A DNA stretch of 64,000 nucleotides from JBMYTN01 sp049604415 (GCA_049604415.1 JBMYTN010000022.1:1-64000), one strand, 5' to 3'. Positions 17,356 to 27,817 are shown, numbered from the stretch's first letter. Made by a program: numbers and translations. Notes: generated by a model not told the origin, from the letters alone.

Positions 17356-18279
17356 TCATACCCCATCCGCCTGCACCAGATCCAGACGTTCCTTCAACGC
17401 CAGCAGATCGCGCCAAGCTTCGCGCTTGCGCACTGGGGAGCGGAGCAGAAAAGCCGGATGGAAGGTGGCCAAGGCGGGGATCGGGTCGGCCTCCGGGGCC
17501 GGTTGGTAGTCTTTCCATTGCCCGCGCAGCCGGGTGATGCCGGTGGTGGTGTCCATCAGGGTCTGGGCCGCCAGCCCACCGGTCAGCAGCAGCAGGCGCG
17601 GTTTGACCAAGGCGATATGGCGGGCCAGGAACGGCTCGCACAGCGCCACCTCTTCCGGGGTCGGCTTGCGGTTGCCCGGCGGCCGCCAGGGCAAAACATT
17701 GCTGATATAGACCGTGGCCCGGGTCAGCCCGATGGAGGCCAGCATGGCGTCGAGCAATTTGCCACTGGGGCCGACAAAGGGTAGGCCGCGCCGGTCCTCC
17801 TCCGCCCCCGGGGCCTCGCCGACCAGCATGACATCGGCGTCGGGATTGCCATCGGCGAACACCGTATGGGTCGCGGTGCGGCGCAGGGCACAGGATTGAT
17901 AGCCATCCATGGCCTCGCGCAAGGCGGTCAGATCCGTCGCCGCTGCGGCCAACTGCCGGGCCTCGGCCACCTCTTCCCCGACCAGCACCGGGCGGCGGGC
18001 GGGCATCGGGGCTGGGCCGGATGGGGCTGGCGAAGCTGCCTGCCCAAAAGACGGCGGACGGGCCGACACCGGCGCAGCGGATTTTCTGGGCTCGGGCTCC
18101 CGGCGCACCGGCTTGGTCTGTTCGGCTCGCTGATACCAATCACACGGCGCTTCCTGCACCGTCAGGGACAGCCCGGCCTGCTGATACCAGCGCAGCACCG
18201 CAGCGGCCATTTCTGGCGTCTCGATGGTTTGGGGGACCTGCGGCAGGGGCGCGCCGGGCTCGGAGAAGGGCTCAGACAT
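17356..18279 (-). CDS. Uracil-DNA glycosylase, family 4-like
   Basis: A 307-residue protein whose second half is a family 4/5 uracil-DNA glycosylase domain. Motif 1 is VMLVGEAPGAEEDRRGLPFVGPSGKLLD, the middle block is VYISNVLPWRPPGNRKPTP, and the end block ALATFHPAFLLR supplies the His of motif 2. In family 4 enzymes four cysteines bind a 4Fe-4S cluster; here the first (C-x-x-C partner) and third positions appear replaced (QSCALR and LPWRPP), leaving only two. The first about 90 residues are Pro-rich. It starts base excision repair of uracil in DNA. I chose the start giving MSEPFSEP; a frame extension of 20 residues upstream looks non-coding. Confidence 0.9.
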   Translation of the reverse strand: MSEPFSEPGAPLPQVPQTIETPEMAAAVLRWYQQAGLSLTVQEAPCDWYQRAEQTKPVRREPEPRKSAAPVSARPPSFGQAASPAPSGPAPMPARRPVLVGEEVAEARQLAAAATDLTALREAMDGYQSCALRRTATHTVFADGNPDADVMLVGEAPGAEEDRRGLPFVGPSGKLLDAMLASIGLTRATVYISNVLPWRPPGNRKPTPEEVALCEPFLARHIALVKPRLLLLTGGLAAQTLMDTTTGITRLRGQWKDYQPAPEADPIPALATFHPAFLLRSPVRKREAWRDLLALKERLDLVQADGV

Positions 18280-18652
18280 AGGCTTAGACTTGGGTCCTCG
18301 ATGAAGGCTTGATCCACCGCATTGCCACCGCTGCAACAATTCGCAAGGATCGGCAATACTGGTGCAAAAAGACCTCTCTACTGTTCCTCATCCCCGGCTT
18401 GGGGTAAAAACACCGCGACGACCGGGACCCGACCCCCGCTGAACCACAGGCGGGACCGCAACGGGACCCCGATCCTATCAGGTCCATCCCCCATCCGGGA
18501 GCCTCCCTGAAACAGTTTTCAGGCCCTGGCGCAGCCCCTGGGACGTGGGGATCCTTGGATCGGAAGAGAAGGTCGAGAAGAGACTTGTCAGGGGAAAAGG
18601 GGCGCTGGTTTTGGGACCCGCGCCGCTTTGGCAAAGAAAGAAAGGGAGCCCC
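18280..18652. other. Intergenic region between divergent UDG and ETF-QO genes
   Basis: A gap of 373 bp. It contains a small hairpin (CCCC-N5-GGGG at 18392-18404) and several scattered GGGACC-type runs, but I see no convincing promoter hexamers, operator or small gene. It must contain promoters for both flanking genes. Confidence 0.5.
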
Positions 18653-20317
18653 ATGAGCGAACGTGAAGCCATGGAATTTGACGTCGTCATTGTTGGCGGT
18701 GGTCCTTCCGGTCTGGCGGCGGCGATCCGCATCCGGCGTCAAGCCGAAGCCCGGGGCGAAGACATCAGCGTCTGCGTCCTGGAAAAGGGCTCGGAAGTCG
18801 GGGCCCATATCCTGTCTGGCGCGGTGATGGAAACCCGCGCTCTGGACGAGTTGCTGCCCGATTGGCGCGAGCGCAACGCCCCTTTGGTGACCGAAACCGG
18901 ATCGGCGGATTCCTTCTGGTATCTGACCCCGCCGAACCACATCCCGCTGCCCGTGCCGCCGCAAATGCACAACAAGGGCAACTATATTGTCAGCCTGGGC
19001 AATGTGGCCCGCTGGCTCGGCGAACAGGCCGAGGCCTTGGGCGTGGAAATCTATGCCGGTTTTGCCGCCGCTGAGGTGCTTTATGACGAAACCACCGGCG
19101 CGGTGCGCGGGGTTGCCACCGGCGATATGGGCATCGGCAAAGATGGCCAGCCGACCGAAAACCACGAACCCGGTGTCGAGCTGCATGCCAAAATTACCAT
19201 GTTTGCTGAGGGCTGTCGGGGCTCCCTGACCAAAACCGTGATGGAGCGGTTTGACCTGAACAAGGATGCCCAGCCGCAAACCTATGGCATCGGCATTAAG
19301 GAGTTGTGGGAGGTTGATCCCGCCGTGCACCAGCCGGGCCGGGTGATCCACACGGTGGGCTGGCCACTGCCCAGCGACACCTATGGCGGCTCGTTCATGT
19401 ATCACATGGAAGACAATATGGTCGCCGTGGGCTTTGTGGTCGGCCTGGACTACAGCAACCCCTATCTGAGCCCCTATGAAGAGTTCCAGCGCTTCAAGAC
19501 CCACCCCTCGATCAAGCCGTTTTTTGAAGGCGGTCGCCGGGTGGCCTATGGTGCCCGGGCCTTGGCCGAGGGCGGCTATCAATCCCTGCCCAAGCTGACT
19601 TTCCCCGGCGGCGTTCTGATCGGCGATACCGCTGGCTTCTTGAATGTGCCGAAAATTAAGGGCACCCACACCGCCATGAAGTCCGGCATGCTGGCCGCTG
19701 ACGCCGTGGTCGATCATCTGATCGATGCGGGGGATGGCGAGGGCGCTGGGGCCGGGGCGGAGCTGACCGCCTATCCGGAAGCCCTGAAGGACAGCTGGGT
19801 CTATCGCGAACTGAAAAAAGTCCGCAATGTCCGCCCGGCCTTCAAATGGGGGCTTTATGCCGGGATCGCCTATTCCGCCCTGGATACCTTCCTGTTCCGG
19901 GGCATGGCGCCTTGGACCTTTAGCCATCACCATGACCACGAGGCCCTGAAAAAGGCCCGGGACAGCCGCCCGATTGCCTATCCCAAGCCCGATGGGGTGA
20001 TCACCTTTGACCGTCTGACCTCGGTGTCGCTGTCCAACACCTATCACGAGGAAAACCAGCCGGTTCACCTGACCCTGAAGGATGGGACCGTGCCGGTCTC
20101 GACCAATCTGTCCGAATATGACGGGCCGGAAGCGCGCTATTGCCCCGCCGGGGTCTATGAGTTCATCGAGGATCCGGAGTCCGAAGCCGGGCGCAAATTG
20201 CAGATCAACGCGTCGAACTGCGTCCACTGCAAGACCTGCGACATCAAGGATCCGACACAAAATATCAATTGGGTGGTGCCCGAGGGTGGCGGTGGCCCCA
20301 ATTATCCCAACATGTAA
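18653..20317 (+). CDS. Electron transfer flavoprotein-ubiquinone oxidoreductase
   Basis: A 554-residue membrane-associated flavoprotein that passes electrons from ETF (fatty acid and amino acid oxidation) to ubiquinone. The FAD fold is VVIVGGGPSGLAAAIRIRRQ near the N-terminus, and the typical GAHILSGAVMETRALDELLP follows. The ubiquinone-binding region contains GYQSLPKLTFPGGVLIGDTAGFLNVPKIKGTH. The C-terminal 4Fe-4S domain has CPAGVYEF and then NCVHCKTCDIKDPTQNI. The start is the ATG with AAAGGGAG upstream; an earlier in-frame ATG at 18545 lacks a site. A rho-independent terminator follows. Confidence 0.97.
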   Translation: MSEREAMEFDVVIVGGGPSGLAAAIRIRRQAEARGEDISVCVLEKGSEVGAHILSGAVMETRALDELLPDWRERNAPLVTETGSADSFWYLTPPNHIPLPVPPQMHNKGNYIVSLGNVARWLGEQAEALGVEIYAGFAAAEVLYDETTGAVRGVATGDMGIGKDGQPTENHEPGVELHAKITMFAEGCRGSLTKTVMERFDLNKDAQPQTYGIGIKELWEVDPAVHQPGRVIHTVGWPLPSDTYGGSFMYHMEDNMVAVGFVVGLDYSNPYLSPYEEFQRFKTHPSIKPFFEGGRRVAYGARALAEGGYQSLPKLTFPGGVLIGDTAGFLNVPKIKGTHTAMKSGMLAADAVVDHLIDAGDGEGAGAGAELTAYPEALKDSWVYRELKKVRNVRPAFKWGLYAGIAYSALDTFLFRGMAPWTFSHHHDHEALKKARDSRPIAYPKPDGVITFDRLTSVSLSNTYHEENQPVHLTLKDGTVPVSTNLSEYDGPEARYCPAGVYEFIEDPESEAGRKLQINASNCVHCKTCDIKDPTQNINWVVPEGGGGPNYPNM

Positions 20318-20364
20318 AGGGTCCCTCTGAGCCAATTGGCGCGCGGGGTTACCCCTTTTTAACG

Positions 20365-20392
20365 GGGGAAGGCCAGACTGCTGGTCTTCCCC
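20365..20392 (+). terminator. Rho-independent-type terminator after ETF-QO
   Basis: A 12-bp stem, GGGGAAGGCCAG paired with CTGGTCTTCCCC with one G-U pair and a 4-nt loop, lies 48 nt after the ETF-QO stop. The trailing sequence TCTTCAATT is only moderately T-rich. Confidence 0.65.
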
Positions 20393-20416
20393 TCTTCAAT
20401 TAGGACGCCGTGGCCT

Positions 20417-22267
20417 GTGCCTGATCCCACCCAAAGCCGCCTTCTCCACCCCGCTCCGTCACCCCATCATCGCCCCGGGATCCGGTCTCCCGGCAGATCC
20501 CTGAGGCAACAGGGCCTGAGGCTGGCCATGATGCTTGGTCTGGGGCTGGGTTTGGGGCTGAGTTTGAGCCTAGGCGGGGTCACCCCGGCGGCGGCGCAGA
20601 CGGCGGTCGGCACACAGCTGGATGCGGCGGACGAACAGGTCCTGCCGAAGATCTATTCGACCTATGGCAATTTCCTCGCCGCCCGCAAGGCCGAGCTCCG
20701 CGATGACACGGCAGCGGCGGCAGCCTATTACCGCCGGGTGCTGGAGCGTGATCCGGACAATGCCGAGGTCCTAAACCGGGCCTATTTCTTCACCGGTGTC
20801 GAAGGCGATGTGGAAGCCGCTGCTCAGCTGGCCCGCCGCCTGTTGATCGCCCGTCCCGGCGATCTGCTCTCCCCCATCGTGATCGCCACCGATATGATCG
20901 CGCAGGACCAGGTCCAAGACGCCGTCGATCTGCTGTCCTCGGTCGATCAAACCGGCCTGAACGCCTTTTTGGTCCCGGTGATGCTGGCCTGGGCGTTGGC
21001 CGAACAGGGCGAGACCGACAAGGCCTTGGTCGCGCTGGATGAACTGAAAGCGACCGATGGGGTGTCCGGCCTGCGGCTGTTGCACACAGCGTTGGTCCTG
21101 GACCATGCCGGGCGCGCCGAAGACGCCCAAGCTGCCTTTATGGCCTATGCGGACGCCCAAGGCGATCAAGCCACCTTGCGCGCCATTCAACTGGTTGGCG
21201 GCTATTTTGTCCGCAATGGCCAGCCTGACCAGGCCCAAGCCATTGCCCAGCGCTATACGGAGCGCTTCCCGGATTCTTTGCTGGTTGCCGATGCCACCAA
21301 AGGCTTTGCCGATGGGGACCCGCCGCCTGCTTTGGTGGTCGATGCCCGGACCGGCTTTGCCGAGGTGTTTTACGGCACCGCCACCCTGATGCTGGACAGT
21401 GACCCGCAAACCGCCAGCCTGTTTTCCCATCTGGGCCTGTCTTTGGCCCCGAACTTTGCCCTGACCCGGCTGTTGCTGGGCCAGATCCTGTCCGACCGGA
21501 AACAATATCTGGCCTCCGAGGCGATCTATCGCGCCATTTCCGACGACCCCAATTTGCATTTGGCCGCCGGTCTGGCCATTGCCGACAATCAGCGCGCCCG
21601 CGAAGAGATCGACGCAGCGGCCAGCACCTTGCAGGCCTTGGCGGAAACCTATCCGGACCGTCCCGACCCCTTGATCGAGCTGGGCGATCTCTATCGCTAT
21701 GAGGAACGGTTCGAGGAGTCGGAGGTGGCCTATACGGCGGCCCTGGAGCGCATTCCGGAACCCGCCCGGCGGCATTGGGCGGTGTATTTTGGTCGCGGCA
21801 TCACCTATGAGCGGACCAAGCGCTGGCCGCTGGCCGAGGAAGACTTCAAGGTCGCCCTCAGCCTGGAACCCGATCAGCCCTTTGTGCTGAACTATTTGGG
21901 CTATAGCTGGGTTGATCAGGGGGTGAACATCTTAGAAGCCAAAGAGATGATCCAAACGGCGGTCAATTTGCGGCCTCGGGATGGGTTCATCATCGACAGT
22001 TTGGGCTGGGCCTATTACCGCCTTGGCGAGTTTGATGAGGCGGTGAAATATCTGGAGCGCGCCGTGCGGGCCACGCCCGATGATCCGACCATCAATGACC
22101 ATCTGGGCGATGCCTATTGGCAGGTTGGGCGACGGCTGGAGGCTGGCTTCCTGTGGAAGCGGGCGCTGGACATGGCCGAAGAAGAAGAGCTGATCGACTC
22201 CATTCAGCAAAAACTGGAAAACGGCCTGCCGGAGCAAACCGACGCGCCCAATCAAGCCGCAGAGTAA
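20417..22267 (+). CDS. Exported tetratricopeptide-repeat protein
   Basis: A 616-residue protein with a hydrophobic N-terminal signal (MMLGLGLGLGLSLSLGG, then AAAQTA, a likely cleavage site near residue 62) followed by about ten or more TPR units across the whole length. Clear repeats include AAAAAYYRRVLERDPDNAEVLNRA, the pair around RPDPLIELGDLYRYEERFEESE, and FDEAVKYLERAVRATPDDP near the C-terminus. It is likely a periplasmic or membrane-anchored scaffold; the partners are unknown. The start codon is GTG at 20417, and the real start may be slightly later. ispE follows after 15 nt, an arrangement common in Rhodospirillales, so the two are probably co-transcribed. Confidence 0.9.
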   Translation: MPDPTQSRLLHPAPSPHHRPGIRSPGRSLRQQGLRLAMMLGLGLGLGLSLSLGGVTPAAAQTAVGTQLDAADEQVLPKIYSTYGNFLAARKAELRDDTAAAAAYYRRVLERDPDNAEVLNRAYFFTGVEGDVEAAAQLARRLLIARPGDLLSPIVIATDMIAQDQVQDAVDLLSSVDQTGLNAFLVPVMLAWALAEQGETDKALVALDELKATDGVSGLRLLHTALVLDHAGRAEDAQAAFMAYADAQGDQATLRAIQLVGGYFVRNGQPDQAQAIAQRYTERFPDSLLVADATKGFADGDPPPALVVDARTGFAEVFYGTATLMLDSDPQTASLFSHLGLSLAPNFALTRLLLGQILSDRKQYLASEAIYRAISDDPNLHLAAGLAIADNQRAREEIDAAASTLQALAETYPDRPDPLIELGDLYRYEERFEESEVAYTAALERIPEPARRHWAVYFGRGITYERTKRWPLAEEDFKVALSLEPDQPFVLNYLGYSWVDQGVNILEAKEMIQTAVNLRPRDGFIIDSLGWAYYRLGEFDEAVKYLERAVRATPDDPTINDHLGDAYWQVGRRLEAGFLWKRALDMAEEEELIDSIQQKLENGLPEQTDAPNQAAE

Positions 22268-22282
22268 GGGGATACAGCATCC

Positions 22283-23263
22283 ATGACGGAGGACGCCGCC
22301 AGTCCTGGCCCCCGCACGCTTTATCGTGTGGTCGAGGCCGCGCCTGCCAAGATCAATTTACATCTGCATGTGCTGGGCAAGCGCAGCGATGGCTATCACC
22401 TGCTCGACAGCTTGGCGGTGTTTTGCGGCGTCCATGACACCATCACCGCTGAACCGGCCCAAGACCTGTTGCTGTCCGTGACCGGCCCGGGCTCGGAAAC
22501 CCTGCGCGAAGAGGGCGACAATCTGGTGCTGCGGGCCGCGCGGGCCTTGCGGGATTGCGTTTTGGAAGGCGGATATTGGCCCGATGCCGACAAGGGTGCA
22601 CCGCCGCCCGCCTTGGGCGCGCATCTGACCTTGATCAAACGGCTCCCGGTGGCCTCAGGCATCGGTGGTGGATCCTCTGATGCGGCGGCAACCTTGCGCG
22701 CTTTGATGGCCCTATGGGACTGCACGCCGCCACCCAGCGCTTTGGATCCTTTGGCCACCGGGCTGGGGGCCGATGTGCCGGTCTGTCTGAAGGGCCGTGC
22801 AGCCCTGATGGCGGGCATTGGCGAGCAGCTGGACCCGGCCCCGGTCTTGCCTGAATGCTATATGGTTTTGGTCAATCCCGGTGTGGCCGTCTCAACCCCG
22901 GCGGTGTTCCGGGCCCGGACCGGACCTTATTCGGAACCCTCAGATTGGATCCGCCATAAAGGCATGCTGGACAGTGCCGAGGATCTGGCCAAGGCCTGCA
23001 CACTCTATGGCAATGACTTGGAACCACCCGCCAAGACCGTCGCACCGGTGATTAACGATGTCCTGGCGGCCCTGGAAAGCCAAAAGGGCGTGTTGCTGGC
23101 CCGGATGTCGGGCAGTGGGGCGACCTGTTTTGGCCTTTGTGCCACCTCAACCGAGGCCCAGGATGCGGTGGACCGGATCCGAGTCAACCATCCTGGCTGG
23201 TGGGCAGCCTCGGGCAAGATGGTCACCAATTTCAACGACATCCCGCCGGATTTGTTTTCGTAG
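22283..23263 (+). CDS. ispE: 4-diphosphocytidyl-2-C-methyl-D-erythritol kinase
   Basis: A 326-residue GHMP kinase of the methylerythritol phosphate isoprenoid pathway. It starts with the typical APAKINLHLHVLGKRSDGYHLLDS, contains the GHMP phosphate loop LPVASGIGGGSSDAAATLRAL, and ends with the motif LARMSGSGATCFGLC. It phosphorylates the 2-hydroxyl of CDP-methylerythritol with ATP. All landmarks are intact and the length is normal. Confidence 0.97.
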   Translation: MTEDAASPGPRTLYRVVEAAPAKINLHLHVLGKRSDGYHLLDSLAVFCGVHDTITAEPAQDLLLSVTGPGSETLREEGDNLVLRAARALRDCVLEGGYWPDADKGAPPPALGAHLTLIKRLPVASGIGGGSSDAAATLRALMALWDCTPPPSALDPLATGLGADVPVCLKGRAALMAGIGEQLDPAPVLPECYMVLVNPGVAVSTPAVFRARTGPYSEPSDWIRHKGMLDSAEDLAKACTLYGNDLEPPAKTVAPVINDVLAALESQKGVLLARMSGSGATCFGLCATSTEAQDAVDRIRVNHPGWWAASGKMVTNFNDIPPDLFS

Positions 23264-23604
23264 TTTTTGTAGCCCTCAATCGCCGGGCGCCGTCATGTCG
23301 GATACATGCAAAGCATGGGGCTTGGCTCTCGGCGGCATAGGCCGCCGGACCCGCAGTCGCGGAAATTTTTTATTGGAGCTTCAGTCGCCAGCGCCTCCGG
23401 CTTGGCTCTCGGCGGCATAGGCCGCCGGGCTCGCAGTCGCGAGCCTTGGGGAAAGACTTCTATCTTCCAATGATCTTCGGCTTGCTAACCCCGTTGGGGT
23501 TGGAGTACCGCGCCAAACAACGCGCGACATTCCCCCAGCTGGGAAGCATAAGGGCTCCAGGCCCCTGCCTGGATGGCTGGTAGCCGATTAATTTATGTGG
23601 GTAT
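23264..23604. other. Hairpin-rich intergenic region after ispE
   Basis: A gap of 341 bp without a convincing gene. It carries a direct repeat pair (reported separately) and three further inverted repeats: AACCCC-gtt-GGGGTT at 23487-23501, the 10-bp palindrome CCCAGCTGGG at 23534-23543, and CCAGGC-ccct-GCCTGG at 23557-23572. Both flanking genes point towards it, so it is a convergent region where terminators are expected; none of the hairpins has a strong T-tract. Confidence 0.6.
23319..23445. repeat. Pair of direct repeats each carrying hairpins (REP-like)
   Basis: Two copies, 23319-23362 and 23399-23445, begin 80 bp apart. The first 30 bases of each are identical and contain the hairpin GGCGGC-atag-GCCGCC. 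Each is followed by a second hairpin with loop AGTC: in copy 1 the stem is CCGC/GCGG, and in copy 2 it is the longer GGCTCGC/GCGAGCC. The outer pair of the shared stem is C-G (23351/23362) in copy 1 and T-A (23431/23442) in copy 2, a compensatory change. Confidence 0.75.
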
Positions 23605-23832
23605 TCACTCGGCGGCTTCTTTGGAGCCATGGAGCGGGGCAGTGCTGATCAGGGTTTCGATCAGCATATCGACCTCGTCCATGCACAGGCCGCAGGGCGT
23701 GATGTCCATCACCTCGTAATAGACATCAGGGTCGGTGATGTTATGCGTGCGCATGGTTTCCAGGACCTGGCCTCGGGTCAGGTGGAAGCACTCGCACAGC
23801 ACTTCATCGTCTTTGTCCGCATTGGCCTGCAT
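23605..23832 (-). CDS. Small BFD-type [2Fe-2S]-binding protein
   Basis: A 75-residue protein with the spacing of bacterioferritin-associated ferredoxin (BFD) domains: a first pair C-x-C in VLCECFHLTRGQVLETM, and a second pair C-x-x-C in ITPCGLCMDEVDMLIETL about 30 residues later. BFD domains carry a 2Fe-2S cluster and transfer electrons, for example to release iron from bacterioferritin. I chose the ATG at 23832, preceded by GGTGGGGGG, because an in-frame TTG at 23901 adds residues outside the domain. No bacterioferritin gene is seen nearby, so the partner is unknown. Confidence 0.75.
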   Translation of the reverse strand: MQANADKDDEVLCECFHLTRGQVLETMRTHNITDPDVYYEVMDITPCGLCMDEVDMLIETLISTAPLHGSKEAAE

Positions 23833-24136
23833 CGGCCCCCCCACCCGGATTTGCTCCGGTTCTGATGGCTGGTCTCTGTTCGAAATTAACTGACCATCCA
23901 ATTCAGGTACTATATCAGCAAGGGGTGCGCCGCAATAACGCTAAAATTTCTAATTCTTTGATCTCCTTGGTCACCGTTGCGCTGCGGGGCATTCCCATTG
24001 TGGGTTGGGGCCGTCCGAAAAGTGAGGAGTTCACGGCCTAACTTGGAAAATGGCTTGAACCGCAGCGCAAGATGAGTATTTTACCTCTTCCTTCGCAGCC
24101 CGGTTCACGCAGATGAATCCCATTGGGCTTGCTTGT
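23833..24136. other. Intergenic region between the BFD gene and tRNA-Gln
   Basis: A gap of 304 bp between divergent genes. It contains the tRNA-Gln promoter (reported separately) and presumably the BFD gene promoter; a possible -10 (TATAGT, minus strand) lies at 23909-23914 without a clear -35. Nothing else is supported. Confidence 0.5.
24055..24082 (+). promoter_or_regulatory. Promoter of tRNA-Gln
   Basis: TTGAAC at 24055-24060 and TATTTT at 24077-24082 with a 16-bp spacer lie about 50 nt before the mature 5' end of the tRNA, which suits a short precursor leader. Confidence 0.55.
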
Positions 24137-24211
24137 TGGGGCGTAGCCAAGCGGTAAGGCAGCGGTTTTTGGTACCGCCATGCGCAGGTTCGAATCCTGC
24201 CGCCCCAGCCA
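24137..24211 (+). tRNA. tRNA-Gln, anticodon TTG
   Basis: A complete cloverleaf of 75 nt including an encoded CCA. The acceptor stem TGGGGCG pairs with CGCCCCA. The D arm is GCCAAGCGGTAAGGC. The anticodon stem GCGGT/ACCGC encloses loop TTTTGGT, giving anticodon TTG, which reads CAA (Gln). The T arm is GCAGG-TTCGAAT-CCTGC. The discriminator base is G, followed by genomically encoded CCA. No partner tRNA is adjacent. Confidence 0.97.
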
Positions 24212-24269
24212 ACCATCTATCCCATTCCATCAGAATCGGTGCCTCCAACCATCCTTTGCCACCCGCAAA

Positions 24270-24301
24270 GGCGCTGTTTTGATCTGTAACAGCACCCTTT
24301 T
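24270..24301 (+). terminator. Candidate terminator after tRNA-Gln
   Basis: GCTGTT (24273-24278) pairs with AACAGC (24288-24293) around a 9-nt loop. Two more G-C pairs extend the stem across one mismatch, and a TTTT run follows. It is about 60 nt after the tRNA. Confidence 0.5.
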
Positions 24302-24493
24302 CACGGCTTAGGAGATCTTTTTGCGGAAGCAATACACTCATTGGTGACCCTTGCCCGAGAAAGCCTCTGCTCTATAGCCATTGGTCTTCCGATAGGGCCC
24401 AAAAAAGGCTAATTTACCGACAAATGAGGGGTCAGTCGTACCCCTAAGCATAAAAACAAAATTCTAGACCGCTGGGTTGGGGGGGTCCGCCAG

Positions 24494-25876
<1,383 letters not shown>

Positions 25877-26044
25877 GACAATCGCACAAAATCGATTCAA
25901 ATTGATCCAGTTGGTAGCACAGCCCCCAACCCCATGATATTTAGGGAACATCCATATCCCTATGGCTATGGACTATAGAATATGTTGCATCGCAAAGCGC
26001 GGTGATGCGGCAGCGATAACCGGGAGCTGGCAGGAGGACCGCTG

Positions 26045-27793
26045 ATGCTCTCCATGCTGACTTTGCAGGACCCGTCCCTTCTTCTGGCCTTGTCCACCTC
26101 CCTGACCATTGGCGTGGTGGGCTTTATCACCGTCTCCCTGGCCACCGTCTGGGAAGAGCGCAAACCTCTGATCTTTTGGGGCCTGTCCTCGGTCTTTCTC
26201 GGCCTGGGCTATTATCTCGCCGCCTTGATCGAATTCGGGTCGCTCGACCTGCTGCCGATTGTGCCGAAACTGATCCTGTTCTGCTCCGCTGTCCTGCTGA
26301 CCACGGGCCTGCTCCACCTTCAGGATCGCCCCTATTCCCAGTCATTTTTGCTCTATGGGATTGCCTTAGCGGTCCTGTTGTTTCTGTCCTATGCCTTCAA
26401 CCAAGACCTATCCAGTTTGAACTTTGTTGTTTTCTCCATCATCGCACTGACATACCCCGCTTATATGTTTCTCCGCATGGGCGGTTATTTCAGGTTTTGC
26501 GCGGCCCCTTTGATCATGCGCATCGTTGCGGTGACTTTCCTGCCCGCCTTGCAAGACATGGATAGCGGTGAGCTGATCTATATTCTTTCCAATGTGATTT
26601 TTGTGCTGGAGGGCATTGCCTTGATTGGGGCGGTGGCCATCAAACAACAAAACAAGCTGGTGTCAGCCAAACAGGAGCTCGAAGAGGCCGTCCACAGCGC
26701 CGATGAAGCCCAGCGGATTGTGAACAAATTCTTCGATCAGCCCATGAACATTCATGTGGTGGCCGGGCTCAATGGCGAGATCCTGAAACTCAATGAAGGC
26801 TGGCGCACCGTGCTGGGCCATGACCCAGAGGATGTGGTTGGCGATAACTTCATGAAATATGTCCATCCCGACGATGTGGAGCCGACCATTGCCGAGGTCA
26901 GCAAGCTGTCAGACGGCCAAACCACCTTCTATTTCGAGAACCGCTATAAGCATATGGATGGCGGCTATCGACTGCTGGCCTGGTCGGCGATTTCCGCGCT
27001 TGAGGAACAAAAAATCTACGCCGTCGCCAGCGACATCACCGATCGCAAGGATTTTGAGGCCGCATTGATTTCCAGCAAGGCCGACCTGGAACGCTCCAAT
27101 GCGGATTTGCAGAAATTCGCCTATATCGCCTCCCACGATTTGCGCGAACCTTTGCGCATGGTGACCAATTTCCTCCAGCTCCTGGTGCGGCGCTATGGCG
27201 ACCGGCTAGACAGCGACGGCCTCGATTTCGTTGACTATGCCGTCACGGGGGCGAAGCGGATGGATGTCCTGATCAAGGACTTGCTGGAATATGCCCGCTT
27301 CGAAACCGATGCGGAGCCGTTCAAACCCGTTAAAGCGGAGACGGCGCTCAACAATGCGCTGGACAATCTGCAGCCGCTTATTGACGGGGCGGATGCCAAG
27401 ATCACCATTGGCTCCCTGCCGATGGTCGTCGGAGATGCCTCGCAATTGATGTTGCTGTTCCAAAACCTGCTGAGCAACGCGATCAAATACCGCGCCGAGG
27501 ACCGCGACCTCGAAATCCAGATCACCGCCCAAGTCTCAGACGGAACCGCAACCTTCTCGGTTCAGGACAATGGCATTGGCATTTCCCCGGAGTTTTATGA
27601 GCGGATCTTTGTCATCTTCCAGCGCCTGCATGGGCGCGACGCCTATAGCGGCACCGGCATTGGGCTGGCGGTGTGCAAAAAAATTGTTGAGCGCCATGGC
27701 GGTGCGATCTGGGTCGAAAGCACACCAGAGCGAGGCAGCAGCTTCCATTTCAGCCTGAGCACGCCATCGACGCGGACCGAGGAGGCCGCCTAA
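26045..27793 (+). CDS. Multi-pass membrane sensor histidine kinase with PAS domain, phytochrome-like kinase core
   Basis: A 582-residue kinase. The first about 210 residues form six or seven hydrophobic segments, resembling a MASE-type membrane sensor. A coiled coil (AKQELEEAVHSADEAQR) leads to a PAS domain (IHVVAGLNGEILKLNEGW to YAVASDITDRKDFE). The kinase core opens with LQKFAYIASHDLREPLRMVTNFLQLL, the form found in bacteriophytochrome-type kinases. The ATPase boxes are NLLSNAIKYRA, VQDNGIGISPEF and GTGIGLAVCKKIVERHGG. The ATG has a strong AGGAGG site. No response regulator is nearby. It may form a functional pair with the preceding kinase gene, but the intergenic space of 168 bp allows a separate promoter. 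Confidence 0.92.
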   Translation: MLSMLTLQDPSLLLALSTSLTIGVVGFITVSLATVWEERKPLIFWGLSSVFLGLGYYLAALIEFGSLDLLPIVPKLILFCSAVLLTTGLLHLQDRPYSQSFLLYGIALAVLLFLSYAFNQDLSSLNFVVFSIIALTYPAYMFLRMGGYFRFCAAPLIMRIVAVTFLPALQDMDSGELIYILSNVIFVLEGIALIGAVAIKQQNKLVSAKQELEEAVHSADEAQRIVNKFFDQPMNIHVVAGLNGEILKLNEGWRTVLGHDPEDVVGDNFMKYVHPDDVEPTIAEVSKLSDGQTTFYFENRYKHMDGGYRLLAWSAISALEEQKIYAVASDITDRKDFEAALISSKADLERSNADLQKFAYIASHDLREPLRMVTNFLQLLVRRYGDRLDSDGLDFVDYAVTGAKRMDVLIKDLLEYARFETDAEPFKPVKAETALNNALDNLQPLIDGADAKITIGSLPMVVGDASQLMLLFQNLLSNAIKYRAEDRDLEIQITAQVSDGTATFSVQDNGIGISPEFYERIFVIFQRLHGRDAYSGTGIGLAVCKKIVERHGGAIWVESTPERGSSFHFSLSTPSTRTEEAA

Positions 27794-27817
27794 TCGAGAC
27801 AACCTCCCCTCCGCACT

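Noticed and set aside
18284..20335. Long open frame on the minus strand, about 680 codons
   Set aside because: It is antisense to the well-supported ETF-ubiquinone oxidoreductase; its residues (many Gly, His, Gln, Arg) are typical of shadow frames in GC-rich DNA.
23887..23905. TGA-N9-TCA motif (iron-responsive IRO-box type) before the BFD gene
   Set aside because: Only six bases are specified, it could occur by chance, and it lies downstream of the possible -10 of that gene.
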